A stretch of 64,000 bases of DNA from Leptobacterium sp964389205. Lineage in GTDB: Bacteria; Bacteroidota; Bacteroidia; Flavobacteriales; Flavobacteriaceae. Under the pieces are notes generated by a model. It ran no database searches. It was not told where the DNA came from and worked only from the letters and a program-made list of their open reading frames with translations. Within the stretch, counting starts at the first letter, position 1; each line of letters starts with the position of its first letter. This document shows, piece by piece, positions 1 to 8,984 of this stretch. The stretch lies in contig CAYMDH010000006.1 in the NCBI GenBank assembly GCA_964389205.1, positions 1 through 64,000 of the forward strand. Direction: 5' to 3'. The position numbers were made by a program, and so were the translations under genes.

Positions 1-63
1 ATTACTTTTCATTACACTTATAATTTAGTGTAACGCTATTTCAGGACGAGACATACAATAAAT

Positions 64-97
64 AAAAGCCGCATTATTAAAATAACGCGGCTTTTTT
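64..97. terminator. Bidirectional intrinsic terminator after precursor peptide 1
   Basis: A 9-bp perfect stem (AAAAGCCGC at 64-72 pairing with GCGGCTTTT at 87-95) is flanked by T-rich tracts on both strands. It lies 19 bases past the stop of the minus-strand peptide gene at 114-323. It probably ends that transcript and any plus-strand transcript entering from the left. Confidence 0.75.
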
Positions 98-113
98 TTA
101 TTCTCATACGCTT

Positions 114-323
114 TTAGATAATTGCATTACAAGCTGCATCATTAAAAGTAATGTTATTTCCTGTTTCTTCATTACCTGTCCAACAAACAGTATCTTCAGC
201 ACTTAGGCAATCATCGTTACCTGATATAAGTGTTCCTCCAGAAACTTTGTCCTTTTCAGCTATATTTGCTATTTTTATTTTGTTTAAATTTAATTTTTTT
301 AAGTTTTGCTTTCTTTTTTTCAT
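114..323 (-). CDS. Double-glycine leader precursor peptide 1 (class I lanthipeptide-like)
   Basis: This 69-residue peptide has a basic leader with the pattern MKKxxxxLxxLxLNKxxIxxI and a Gly-Gly at residues 29-30. A 39-residue core follows, rich in Asn, Asp, Thr and Ser, with three cysteines. The leader matches the type found on Bacteroidota class I lanthipeptide-like precursors (known family feature). The core would be released after the GG if an exporter-protease handles it (inference). The gene lies 38 bases downstream of the TPR-AraC regulator at 362-2092, on the same strand, and ends at a terminator, so regulator and peptide are probably co-transcribed. No LanB, LanC or peptide transporter gene is in the window, so modification and export would need enzymes encoded elsewhere. 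The core's activity is unknown. Confidence 0.8.
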   Translation of the reverse strand: MKKRKQNLKKLNLNKIKIANIAEKDKVSGGTLISGNDDCLSAEDTVCWTGNEETGNNITFNDAACNAII

Positions 324-361
324 GATAATTATTATTTGTAGTTAAACATTATTTTTTTGTG

Positions 362-2092
362 TTAATGTAAAGCGTATTCTTTTTTATCAAACTGTTTTAA
401 AAAGTAGGATGGATATAAACCTGTTTTTTTATAAAAAGCCTTAGAAAAAGACTCGCTGGTTTTAAAACCTACTTCCTGGGCCATCCCTTTAACCGAATAC
501 AAACGAAACTGTGTATTGGTTTTTAATTCGTTTACCGCATATTCTACACGCAAATCATTGATATAATTGCTAAAGTTCTTTTGCTCATAATAGTTAATCA
601 CCTTCGATAGGTAATTAGAATTGGTATCCAATTTTTTAGATAAGCTATTTAAAGTAACTTTACTATTCAAAAATTGTTTTTTAACTATAAAGCTTTCCAA
701 TCCCTTTTGTATCTGTGTCTCAATTTCAGGAGACACATTTAAAACTCCTTCTGTTGGTATTGCTTGTTGAGCAGTTTTTTGAGTTTGTGAAGACGTATCT
801 TTTCTTAATAGCGCTTCAAAACGCTTTTTATATTGTTGTTGTCTTTTATAATAATAGAATAACAACCCTACTACTACTGCTAAAGTGATTCCCAAAGCCC
901 ATAAACCTATAGAGGATTTGTATTGCTTTTTTTCTAAACCAGAAATCAAGGCTTCTTTTTCAGCCAATAACTGAGGGGTTTCATATTTTTTAGCAATTTC
1001 CTTAATAAGATGGCCTTGGTTTCGATATAGTAAACTATCCATTTTTAAGAGTTTCTCTATATATTCCAATTGCTTGTCGTTACTTGTCTCTTTATAATAA
1101 TCAATCAAGGATTCGTATCCTTCTCTAAATACTAAATTTGCGTACGAAGTTATCTGAGATATTGAATCCATTTTTTCAAAATAAGGAATCGCTCCCACCA
1201 AATCTCCTTTCCCTTCCATTGATTTCCCCAAATAATGGAAGTATACTGCTAAGTTTTCTTTATCATCTATTTCTAATAAAAAAACTTTTGTTTTTTTTAG
1301 ACTATCAATCGCTTGGTCAAAATTACCCTTAAAGTAGTTATTAATCCCAGAGGAAAAAACTAAATAATTATACTCAATTTCTAGTTCATATTTTAAACTT
1401 TCTTTTATTCCTATATTTATGATATAAGCAGCAGAGTCTAATTTTCTATTTCTATTGTAGGAATCTGATAAAGCATATAAAGAATTAATATAATTTGATC
1501 TATCTTTTTCATTATCTTCTTGAGAGATTTTCTCTTTTAAATATATGGTATATGCTCTAAATAAATTTAAAGCTTCTAAATCTTCACCTAAATTATTTTT
1601 CAACCATCCTATTCTATATTTTATTCTAAATTCCCCATCTAAGTCTTTATTTAATTTAGCAATACGTTGGGATTCTAAATAATCTTTTAATGCTATTTTT
1701 AGGTTACCTCTTCTAAAATTATAATTCCCTCTAATAAAAAAACCTCTTGCTAAAAGCGTTTGGTTTTTATAATACCTTGAATAATATATAACACTATCTA
1801 GGTATTTTTCTCTAATAGGGTGTTTTGTGAAATTATAGATATAAGAAATTCCTGTATAAATTTTTGATATATTTTGATTTATCTTTCCTTTTAAAAAATA
1901 AGCGCCCCCATAAATGGATTGTTTTAAGGTATCTGTACTATTTTTTTTATAAGCATTTTCTAGATACTCATAATCTTTCCCCTGAAGAGAATCGGGTATT
2001 TTATCAAAGACAGTATGTTGCGAAAACGTTATCGTTATCCACATGCAACATATTAATAATAGAAGAGTCTTTTTGGAGGGACCTAGTCTCAT
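362..2092 (-). CDS. Membrane-spanning TPR / AraC-type transcriptional regulator 1
   Basis: The 576-residue protein has an N-terminal signal peptide ending near the SQ at 24-25. A helical TPR-type region with many LDSA- and NY-type repeat signatures covers about 30-340. One membrane helix lies at about 393-415, followed by a basic linker and a C-terminal AraC/XylS-type helix-turn-helix domain at about 478-572 (motifs LSKVIN and GFKTSESFSKAFYKKTG). This order predicts a periplasmic sensor joined directly to a cytoplasmic DNA-binding domain, with no kinase step. It is one of four tandem paralogs, all starting their mature part with Q-H-x-F-x-K-I-P-D-S-L or a close variant. A precursor peptide gene follows 38 bases downstream. 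The ligand is unknown; TPRs commonly bind peptides, so the adjacent peptide is a candidate (inference). Confidence 0.85.
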   Translation of the reverse strand: MRLGPSKKTLLLLICCMWITITFSQHTVFDKIPDSLQGKDYEYLENAYKKNSTDTLKQSIYGGAYFLKGKINQNISKIYTGISYIYNFTKHPIREKYLDSVIYYSRYYKNQTLLARGFFIRGNYNFRRGNLKIALKDYLESQRIAKLNKDLDGEFRIKYRIGWLKNNLGEDLEALNLFRAYTIYLKEKISQEDNEKDRSNYINSLYALSDSYNRNRKLDSAAYIINIGIKESLKYELEIEYNYLVFSSGINNYFKGNFDQAIDSLKKTKVFLLEIDDKENLAVYFHYLGKSMEGKGDLVGAIPYFEKMDSISQITSYANLVFREGYESLIDYYKETSNDKQLEYIEKLLKMDSLLYRNQGHLIKEIAKKYETPQLLAEKEALISGLEKKQYKSSIGLWALGITLAVVVGLLFYYYKRQQQYKKRFEALLRKDTSSQTQKTAQQAIPTEGVLNVSPEIETQIQKGLESFIVKKQFLNSKVTLNSLSKKLDTNSNYLSKVINYYEQKNFSNYINDLRVEYAVNELKTNTQFRLYSVKGMAQEVGFKTSESFSKAFYKKTGLYPSYFLKQFDKKEYALH

Positions 2093-2113
2093 ATTTAAAT
2101 TATTGACAGCACG

Positions 2114-2130
2114 CTAATATAGTATTTTCT
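2114..2130 (-). promoter_or_regulatory. Element shared by three of the TPR-AraC genes (copy 1)
   Basis: The plus-strand sequence CTAATATAGTATTTTCT lies 22 bases upstream of the regulator start at 2092. Near-identical elements precede the paralogs at 6157 and 7988, at similar distances. It sits where a promoter core would be but does not match TAnnTTTG. It may be a shared promoter or an autoregulatory site. Confidence 0.5.
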
Positions 2131-2346
2131 TTAATACAATTTCTGTGTTTCGCTAAAACATAACATATTAGGAGACGTCATTCATGAATCCAGTATGATA
2201 TTTTAACAAATCACAACTTTCTAATTCTATTTTAATAGAAATAAAAAGATCTAAATTTGTATGCCTATTAAAAGCTGGAGGAATTTTTATCGTATCACTT
2301 AATTTGAGATTGTTTTTATGTCTACAAAAAACAATATTATAATGAT

Positions 2347-2380
2347 AAAACCCCAAAGAGTTAACGCTCTTTGGGGTTTT
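2347..2380 (-). terminator. Terminator of precursor peptide 2
   Basis: A 14-bp perfect stem (AAAACCCCAAAGAG at 2347-2360, complement at 2367-2380) with a six-base loop begins three bases beyond the peptide-2 stop codon. T tracts flank it on both strands. It separates the regulator 2/peptide 2 unit from the regulator 1/peptide 1 unit. Confidence 0.85.
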
Positions 2381-2383
2381 ATT

Positions 2384-2596
2384 TTAACCTCCAATTCTAT
2401 GGCATCCTATTGGATAAAAAGTATAACAATCTGAAGAATGACAGGTTCTATCTTCACATTTGGTATACCAACCTGATTCTTCATTGTTTCCACCACATGG
2501 AGTTATAACACCACCAATAATCGCATTAGGGTTATTTAAATCTGCAATTCTTGATTTGTTTAATTTTAAGTTCCTTGTTTTTCTATTCTTCTTCAT
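2384..2596 (-). CDS. Double-glycine leader precursor peptide 2 (Cys-rich core)
   Basis: The start is set at the ATG at 2596 because it gives the family leader (MKKNRKTRNLKLNKSRIADL). A longer frame to 2710 would overlap the regulator gene and add an unrelated extension. The 70-residue product has Gly-Gly at 28-29 and a core of about 41 residues with five cysteines plus Ser/Thr that could be substrates for modification. It lies 19 bases downstream of the regulator at 2616-4310 and directly before a strong terminator, so it is the last gene of that unit. The leader resembles that of peptide 1 but the core is unrelated. It could be a lanthipeptide, another Cys-rich RiPP or a signalling peptide. 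Confidence 0.8.
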   Translation of the reverse strand: MKKNRKTRNLKLNKSRIADLNNPNAIIGGVITPCGGNNEESGWYTKCEDRTCHSSDCYTFYPIGCHRIGG

Positions 2597-2615
2597 AATT
2601 TTAATATTTAGGTTT

Positions 2616-4310
2616 TTATTTAATTCTTTTAATAAAAAAAGATGGGTAAATTCCTGTTTCTTTATAAAAAGCTTTTGAAAAGGATTCTGTGCTTTTAAAA
2701 CCAACATCACTTGCTATAGCTTTTATTGCATATTTTCTAAACTGTTGATCTTCTTTTAATCTTTGAATTGCATAATTTACTCGTAAAGAACTTATATAAT
2801 TACTAAAGTTCTTCTTTTCAAAATGATTAATTATTTTTGATAAATACGCAGTATTTGTTTTTAATTCTTTAGAAAGTGTTTGTAAATTAATTTTCTTATC
2901 AAGGTATTTTTCTTTCTCTATAAATATTTTAAGATTAGACAAGGTACTTTCTATAATCTCTTCCGGCACTCCAATTTCTTTGAACAAATCTTTATCATCA
3001 TTATTAACTTTCGTAATTGTGTCTTTATAATGATTAGATTTATTAATTAATTCTTTAAATCGCTTTTTAAACTTTCGTTGCCTATTATAGAAATAAGCAA
3101 TAATACCCAAAAGAATAAAAACTAATGTTAGTAGATACTTAATATAAATTGATGATTTTTTGTTTTTATCTTCTAAGTCTAGAATCAACCTTTCTTTATC
3201 AGCTAAGAGTTCTGGAGTATCATATTTTTTAAAAATATTTTTACTGAGATACTTGTAATTTCTATTTAAAATACTGTCTTTAACTAATAATTTGTTGATG
3301 TATTCTAGTTGTTTTTCTTTATTATTAAGGTTTTTATAGTACTTAATAAGTTCTATATAAACCTCCCTAAACTTTGGTTCTATATCTTGAATTGTTTGAT
3401 ATATAGAATCTACCTTTTTAAAATATTTTATTGCTTTTTCTTCATTTTTGAGTTTTAAAAAAGATCTGCCAAGGTAAAAATTAGAAAATACCTGATTAGA
3501 GATATCTATATTGTTTTTATTTTCAAGCACTTTTTTAATACTATCTATAGTCGCTGTATAATTCCCTTTACTATATTGATTTATGCCTTCACCCATGGCA
3601 AAATAGCTTTTCATAATGGTATCTTTATACAATACAGCTTCTTTATAACCAAGCTTATTATAATAGGTTGCAGAATCTAATTTTTTATTTTGCGTATATG
3701 CATCTGCTAATGAAAACATTACAATTAAAAAACTTTGATGTTCTCGCTTTCTAATTCTATTTTTTTTATAAAAATCATAGCTCTCTTTTAATTCTATTAA
3801 AGCTTCCTTATAATTCCCAATTCTGGTGTGTAAAACACCTATAGATTTCTTTACTTTATACTTCAACTCTACATCTGTAATTTCAGAAATCGTATTATAA
3901 GCATCTATATAACTATCTAATGATAAATTAAAAATTCTTTTATCTCTATAATAATTTCCTTTTATATAATGAGAAAAAGTTGGATAATAGTTATGTTTAA
4001 ATTTATTGGTTACATAAATAGTACTATCTATATATATAAGCTCTTTTTCACTATTTCTATATAGTTGTATAAAAAAAGAATATCCATTTGCTATTCGAAA
4101 GGTGTCTTTCTTTTTTTTTGCTCTTTCTAAATAGAAAGATGCGAGTTGAGGCGCTTTTATAGTATCCTTAAAATGTTTATAAAACTCCAGTCCTAATTCG
4201 TGAAAAGATTTATTCTTTAAACTATCTGGCTCATTTACAGTATAGTTTTCCTGAGAAAATAAAATCCCTGGAAATATTAAAAGCAGTAATAAATAGTTAA
4301 ATAATTTCAT
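2616..4310 (-). CDS. Membrane-spanning TPR / AraC-type transcriptional regulator 2
   Basis: The 564-residue paralog of regulator 1 has a signal peptide at 1-19 (cleavage near FSQ), a TPR-type helical region, a membrane helix around 380-400 (rich in Leu, Ile and Tyr) and a C-terminal AraC-type domain with LSKIIN and GFKSTESFSKAFYKETG. Its mature N-terminus differs from the Q-H-x-F-x-K-I-P-D-S-L start of the other three, so it is the most diverged copy. It also lacks the shared ATATAGTA-type upstream element. The peptide 2 gene follows after 19 bases, the tightest regulator-peptide spacing here. A periplasmic sensing role with direct gene control is inferred from topology. Confidence 0.85.
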   Translation of the reverse strand: MKLFNYLLLLLIFPGILFSQENYTVNEPDSLKNKSFHELGLEFYKHFKDTIKAPQLASFYLERAKKKKDTFRIANGYSFFIQLYRNSEKELIYIDSTIYVTNKFKHNYYPTFSHYIKGNYYRDKRIFNLSLDSYIDAYNTISEITDVELKYKVKKSIGVLHTRIGNYKEALIELKESYDFYKKNRIRKREHQSFLIVMFSLADAYTQNKKLDSATYYNKLGYKEAVLYKDTIMKSYFAMGEGINQYSKGNYTATIDSIKKVLENKNNIDISNQVFSNFYLGRSFLKLKNEEKAIKYFKKVDSIYQTIQDIEPKFREVYIELIKYYKNLNNKEKQLEYINKLLVKDSILNRNYKYLSKNIFKKYDTPELLADKERLILDLEDKNKKSSIYIKYLLTLVFILLGIIAYFYNRQRKFKKRFKELINKSNHYKDTITKVNNDDKDLFKEIGVPEEIIESTLSNLKIFIEKEKYLDKKINLQTLSKELKTNTAYLSKIINHFEKKNFSNYISSLRVNYAIQRLKEDQQFRKYAIKAIASDVGFKSTESFSKAFYKETGIYPSFFIKRIK

Positions 4311-4435
4311 GAATTATAATTAAAACAAGGCAATTGATTGTTTCTATAAACATATTGCATTTTACACAAAAAACAACATCTTTAAAGTCTTCATTTATAA
4401 ATCAAGACTGATGGTTTGAATTGTATTTTAATAGA

Positions 4436-6157
4436 TTAATCATAGTTTTTATTTAATTGTTTAATAAAATAAGAAGGATACAGTTGTGTGCGTTTATAAA
4501 AGGCTTTAGAAAAAACTTCAGGGCTATTAAACCCAGATTCTTCTGCAATTGCTTTTATTGAATAAAGTCTGAATCTTTTATCTTTTTTCAATCTATTAAT
4601 TACATAATCAATTCTTAAATCACTTAAGTAATGAGCAAAGTTTTTCTCTTTTACATTATTTATAACTCTTGATAAATATGCAGAATTTGTCTTTAAACTT
4701 TTAGACATATTGTTTAATGTAATCTTATTATTAGTATACCTTTCTTTTTCTTCAAATTGCTTTATTTTTTTTAGAATATCATCTATGGTTTCTTTAGAAA
4801 GCCCTATCTCTTTTTTTATTTTAGTAATACCACTAGGTTCGGCTTTATTTTTTTTGATTTCTACTTCTTTCATTAAAGTATTAAAACGTTGCTTAAGAAG
4901 TTTTCTTCTTCTATTAATTATAGCAATTGAAAGAAGAAGGCCTACTACAATTAATAACAATGTTATTATTCTTTTCGATAGTTTTCCTCCTTTTTCCTCA
5001 AGGGCATTAATAATTACTTCTTTCTCAGATACTAATTGAGGAGTTTCATATTTTCGTCCTATTTCTTGAATTAAATATTTATGTTTATTAAAGAGTATGC
5101 TATCCACGTTGATAAGCCTCTCATTATAATAAAGTTGTTTTTCAATATCCTTTTTAGATTTATAATATGTGATGACATATGCATAAGCTTCTCTTATTTC
5201 AGGAAAGGTATAAGAAGTTATTAATTGCAAAGAATCTACTTTAGTAATATAAGTTATAGCTTCTTTATACTTGTTTTGTTGTTGTTTTGTTTTTGCTAAG
5301 TACAAATAACCAACCGTAAGTTCTTGTAGCAGTTTTTTTTCTTCAAAAAAAACAGAAGCTTTTAGCAGGCTATCATGGGCGCTATTATAATTTCCTTTTA
5401 AATATTGATTAATCCCAGAAGAAAAAACAAGATAGTTATAAGCATTTTCCATATTGTACTTTAAACTCTCTTTTATTCCTTCATCTATAATACTAGCCGC
5501 AGTATCTAATTTTTTATTCCTGTTATATAGATCTGACAAAAGGTATAGTGATTTAATATAAAAAAGTCTATCTGTATCATTTCCATCTGCCGCTTTTTCT
5601 TTCAAATTAGAAGTATATTCTTTAGATAATATTAAAGCATCTGCATATTCTCCTATATCTCTTTTTATCCAAGCTATTTTAATCTTTATATTATTTATTA
5701 TGTTTTTTTCTTCACTAATTTTTGCATAATGTTCTGCTTTAGTATATGCATTTAAAGCTGCTTTTAAATTTCCTATTTCGTAATTAATTACTCCTTTATT
5801 AAAATATCCTCTCGAAACATATTTTTTATCTTCTAATTGAGCTGCATAGTATATAACACTATCTGCATATATTTCTCTTGCTTGTTTATTTAAGTGTCCA
5901 TACAACATTTCAAAGCCTGAAAAAATATTAAAAGCATTTTTCTCTTCTTTTGCTTTTATTAAATATACATTGGCATAAATACTTTGCTTTTCAGGTTTAG
6001 AATTGTTTTTTTTAAAAGCATTTTGCAAATAGTTAATATCAGCTTTTTTAAGGGAGTCTGGTATTTTATAAAATATTTTATGTTGTGAATGCCCTATTAT
6101 AAAGCATAAAAAACATACTATTCTTAGCAAAGAATGCATAGGGGGGACTAAAACCAT
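4436..6157 (-). CDS. Membrane-spanning TPR / AraC-type transcriptional regulator 3
   Basis: The 573-residue protein has the same architecture as its neighbours: signal peptide, TPR-type region, a membrane helix near 395-415 (IITLLLIVVGLLLSIAII) and a C-terminal AraC-type domain (LSRVINNVKEKNFAHYLSDL, GFNSPEVFSKAFYKRTQ). A second possible start, Met-7 at 6139, gives a cleaner signal peptide. No peptide gene fits in the 125 bases downstream. A weak 6-bp hairpin at 4386-4409 may end the transcript. The conserved upstream element at 6178-6195 is shared with regulators 1 and 4. Confidence 0.85.
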   Translation of the reverse strand: MVLVPPMHSLLRIVCFLCFIIGHSQHKIFYKIPDSLKKADINYLQNAFKKNNSKPEKQSIYANVYLIKAKEEKNAFNIFSGFEMLYGHLNKQAREIYADSVIYYAAQLEDKKYVSRGYFNKGVINYEIGNLKAALNAYTKAEHYAKISEEKNIINNIKIKIAWIKRDIGEYADALILSKEYTSNLKEKAADGNDTDRLFYIKSLYLLSDLYNRNKKLDTAASIIDEGIKESLKYNMENAYNYLVFSSGINQYLKGNYNSAHDSLLKASVFFEEKKLLQELTVGYLYLAKTKQQQNKYKEAITYITKVDSLQLITSYTFPEIREAYAYVITYYKSKKDIEKQLYYNERLINVDSILFNKHKYLIQEIGRKYETPQLVSEKEVIINALEEKGGKLSKRIITLLLIVVGLLLSIAIINRRRKLLKQRFNTLMKEVEIKKNKAEPSGITKIKKEIGLSKETIDDILKKIKQFEEKERYTNNKITLNNMSKSLKTNSAYLSRVINNVKEKNFAHYLSDLRIDYVINRLKKDKRFRLYSIKAIAEESGFNSPEVFSKAFYKRTQLYPSYFIKQLNKNYD

Positions 6158-6177
6158 AGTATAAAATTGATAGCCTT

Positions 6178-6195
6178 CTAATATAGTAGTTTTCT
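6178..6195 (-). promoter_or_regulatory. Element shared by three of the TPR-AraC genes (copy 2)
   Basis: CTAATATAGTAGTTTTCT on the plus strand lies 21 bases from the start at 6157. It differs from copy 1 by one extra base, and a second TATAGTATAC follows directly. The conservation against an AT-rich, otherwise different background supports a functional site. Confidence 0.5.
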
Positions 6196-6260
6196 ATAGT
6201 ATACACTTATTTTTACGTTAAAAAGCAAGAATATCATACTAATATGTTATAAAACTTCTA

Positions 6261-7988
6261 TTATTTACTAGCATTTTTATCCCGTTTCTCCAATTCTTTT
6301 AAGAAGTACGAAGGACACAAACCAGTACGTTTATAAAAGGCTTTGGAGAAAGAAGTTTCATTATTAAAACCTACCTCTCTAGCCATTCCTTTTACAGAAT
6401 ACCGCTTAAATTGAGGATTGGTTTTTAATTGTGATATTGCATATTCTATACGTAGATCGTTTAGATAACTACTAAAATTCTTTTGTTTATAAAAGTTAAT
6501 CACCTTAGAAAGATAATTGGTATTGGCTTCTAGCTCTTTAGCTAGCACATTTAAAGTTATTGTATTCTCTAAAAAGCTTTCTTCTTTTTCAAAACCTTGG
6601 AGCCCATTTTTAATCTGATTTATAACCTCTTTAGAAATGCCTTCTAATTTTGAAGATTGAGATTTGGAATTTGAGATTTGAGATTTGTCACTTGGTTCTG
6701 TAGTTAAAATCTCTTCAAAACGCTTTTTATAAAATTTTTGTTTTCTAAAATAATAAAAAAGAAAGCTCCCTAAAATTAACGATATCCCTCCTAAAACACC
6801 CAAACCTGTATATGATTGATTTTTATCTTTGGTTAGTTTAGAAATAAGTAGTTCTTTATCTTTTAATAATTGTGGAGTTTCGTATTTTTTTGAAATCTCT
6901 TTAATTAAATGTCCTTGGTTTTGGTACAATAAGCTATCCATTTGTAAAAGTTTCCCTATATACTCCAGTTGCTTGTCTTTATTCTTTACTTTTCTATAAT
7001 AATCTATTAAAGATTCGTATCCATCTCTAAAATACAAACTGGCATAGGGTTCTATTTGACGTACGGAATCCATTTTTTGTAGATAATTAATTGCTTTTTC
7101 TTGCTCGTCTTTTTTCTCGTATGATTTTCCCGTATAATAATAATTAACTTCTAAATTTCCATTAATATTATTTTTTGAAAGATATGTCTCCGTTTTTTGA
7201 AGGCTATCTAGAGCTCTATCATAATTGCCCTTTAAGTATGAATTGACTCCCGAAGATAGTACCAAATGATTATAAGTCCATTCTCTATTATATTTTAAGC
7301 TTTTTTTAATCCCAATATCAATGATATAAGCAGCAGAATCTAATTTTCTATTTCTATTATATGAATTGGCTAAATCATATAATGAATTTACATAGTTTCT
7401 CTTATTTGTTTCTGTTTTTGATTTATAAAACTTACTGTATATGTATTTGTAATAATCTCTAAATAATTTAAGTGCTTCTCTTTCCTCTCCCAAATCATTT
7501 TTCAACCAGCCTATTCTGTGTTTTATTCTAAATTCTCCATCTGTGTCTTTATTAAGATGTGCAATACGTTGAGATTTTAAATAATCTTTTAAAGCTGCTT
7601 CTAAATTTCCTTTTTGATGGTAATACCTTCCTCTAACAAAAAGAATTCTTGCTATGTTTTCTTTGTTTTTTGTTTTTTTTGCATAATAGACTGCACTATC
7701 TAAATATGATTTTTTTAGATTGTTATTTACATGTCTAGATAATATTGCAAATCCTGCAAAAACTTCAAAAAGGTTCTCATTCTGTTTAGCTTTCAACAAA
7801 TAAGAATTAGCATAAATTCCAGATTTAAAAGGGTTCGAACGATTATTTATATATTTTAATTCTAACTGTTTGGTATTTTTCCCATTAAGCGAATCCGGTA
7901 TCTTATCAAATACTTTATGTTGTGAGAAGCTCATTTTACAAGCTAAAACGAGTATTAGTAGCAAGCTTATTTTTTTAAGGTATTTCAA
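6261..7988 (-). CDS. Membrane-spanning TPR / AraC-type transcriptional regulator 4
   Basis: The 575-residue paralog is closest to regulator 1 (shared QHKVFDKIPDSL-type start, AHLNKDTDGEFRIK, EYIGKLLQMDSLLYQNQ). It has a signal peptide at 1-22, TPR-type repeats, a membrane helix near 398-418 and a C-terminal AraC-type domain (LSKVINFYKQKNFSSYL, GFNNETSFSKAFYKRTG). The linker has a low-complexity Ser/Gln/Lys stretch (SDKSQISNSKSQSSK). It is first in the tandem array and diverges from the gene at 8483. No peptide gene follows it: the 104-base gap to regulator 3 is too short. Confidence 0.85.
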   Translation of the reverse strand: MKYLKKISLLLILVLACKMSFSQHKVFDKIPDSLNGKNTKQLELKYINNRSNPFKSGIYANSYLLKAKQNENLFEVFAGFAILSRHVNNNLKKSYLDSAVYYAKKTKNKENIARILFVRGRYYHQKGNLEAALKDYLKSQRIAHLNKDTDGEFRIKHRIGWLKNDLGEEREALKLFRDYYKYIYSKFYKSKTETNKRNYVNSLYDLANSYNRNRKLDSAAYIIDIGIKKSLKYNREWTYNHLVLSSGVNSYLKGNYDRALDSLQKTETYLSKNNINGNLEVNYYYTGKSYEKKDEQEKAINYLQKMDSVRQIEPYASLYFRDGYESLIDYYRKVKNKDKQLEYIGKLLQMDSLLYQNQGHLIKEISKKYETPQLLKDKELLISKLTKDKNQSYTGLGVLGGISLILGSFLFYYFRKQKFYKKRFEEILTTEPSDKSQISNSKSQSSKLEGISKEVINQIKNGLQGFEKEESFLENTITLNVLAKELEANTNYLSKVINFYKQKNFSSYLNDLRIEYAISQLKTNPQFKRYSVKGMAREVGFNNETSFSKAFYKRTGLCPSYFLKELEKRDKNASK

Positions 7989-8482
7989 AATAGGTTTTTA
8001 TTATATATAGTAATTTTCTTTCAATAGTACTATTTATTAATCTTATAATTATATAGTAAAATAAAACAAATACTGAGTTTCAGAATTAACATTTGTCATA
8101 TTTTAGTTCTTTTACGCATCAAATATACCTACACATTAGTAATATCAATGTGAAATACTGTATTTATTGATTTTCCATCATCTTTTAATCACACTATAGT
8201 TTATAATACTCTTTTTTTATTTCTATTTTATTTTACAATTGTTAAAAATTTACGTACAAATTATTTAATGTAGGAAATTATAAAAATCTTAGATTTTAAC
8301 ATTTGTATGTTTTTCGTGTCAAAAACATGAAATTAAGTATATAATTGCTATAGATTCATAAATTCAGAGTAGTAGTGTTTGTTTAAGGGAGGTTCGCTAT
8401 CTAAATTTGACAGTAACAAAACCGCGGTCTACGCGATCAATAAACAAAAATCAATTTACAATAACCATTAAAATAAAATTCT
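7989..8482. other. 494-base AT-rich intergenic region
   Basis: This gap separates the divergent genes at 7988 and 8483. It carries the shared element at 8004-8019 for the regulator. Near 8420 a short GC-rich patch contains the palindrome ACCGCGGT. I see no gene, no RNA and no sigma-54-type -24/-12 promoter, although rpoN is nearby. Confidence 0.5.
8004..8019 (-). promoter_or_regulatory. Element shared by three of the TPR-AraC genes (copy 3)
   Basis: TATATAGTAATTTTCT on the plus strand lies 16 bases from the start at 7988. It is the third copy of the element found at 2114 and 6178. A possible inverted partner, AGTACTAT, follows about 8 bases further out. Confidence 0.45.
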
Positions 8483-8812
8483 ATGGCCGTTATCCCACTC
8501 AACATTACGCAGTCTGAAACATTAAAGGCAATTTGCCTAATAACTCCTTCTTTTGTTTCTACAGAAAAAGAACCTGTAATGATTCTAATAGATATTTTTT
8601 CTAATGAATTATTTTACAGAAAGTACAATGAAATTTTTCCTTTTGATCATCTTTCTGCTCAATATGCTGAACAACTTTATGATTTACTTAGAAAAGACAA
8701 CAGAGCTTGGGAAACTTTGTCTGATCTGGAAATACATAAAGCACTAGAAGTGTATACCAAGGTAGCTTATGGAGATGTTGCGCCAAAATTGATTATGCAA
8801 TTGATGAATTAA
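8483..8812 (+). CDS. Hypothetical protein, 109 residues
   Basis: I do not recognise this gene. The product is a soluble, mixed protein without signal peptide or membrane helix. Its middle (SNELFYRKYNEIFPFDHLS) is rich in aromatic and acidic residues, and the C-terminal half (residues 65-109) looks helical. It starts at the only ATG of the frame, diverges from the TPR-AraC array and precedes rpoN by 172 bases. A -7 box upstream of rpoN suggests the two are transcribed separately. Confidence 0.6.
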   Translation: MAVIPLNITQSETLKAICLITPSFVSTEKEPVMILIDIFSNELFYRKYNEIFPFDHLSAQYAEQLYDLLRKDNRAWETLSDLEIHKALEVYTKVAYGDVAPKLIMQLMN

Positions 8813-8942
8813 ATCTCAAATTTTATAAATATCATCATCTTAAAACACATGGCCCGTACAACATATAAAATATTTAACAAAATTTTCAGCCCTCCCTTCA
8901 ACAAATCGTAACAATGCGATCATTGCCTAAGCTGAATTTGTT

Positions 8943-8950
8943 TATTTTTG
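8943..8950 (+). promoter_or_regulatory. -7 promoter box for rpoN
   Basis: TATTTTTG fits the Bacteroidota primary-sigma consensus TAnnTTTG and lies 34 bases before the rpoN ATG. An ATTG at 8922-8925 could serve as a weak -33 element (17-base spacer). Confidence 0.5.
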
Positions 8951-8984
8951 TTTATGAAAAATAACTTTATTCAGCTAGGCATTT

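Noticed and set aside
2168..2356. Minus-strand frame of 62 codons between peptide 2 and regulator 1
   Set aside because: Its start codon lies inside the terminator hairpin of peptide 2, and the product has neither the leader pattern nor any recognisable feature.
4386..4409. AGTCTT/AAGACT hairpin after regulator 3
   Set aside because: Only 6 bp with no T run; too weak to list as a terminator.
4710..5039. 109-codon plus-strand frame inside regulator 3
   Set aside because: It is the hydrophobic antisense of a coding gene with clear domain structure.
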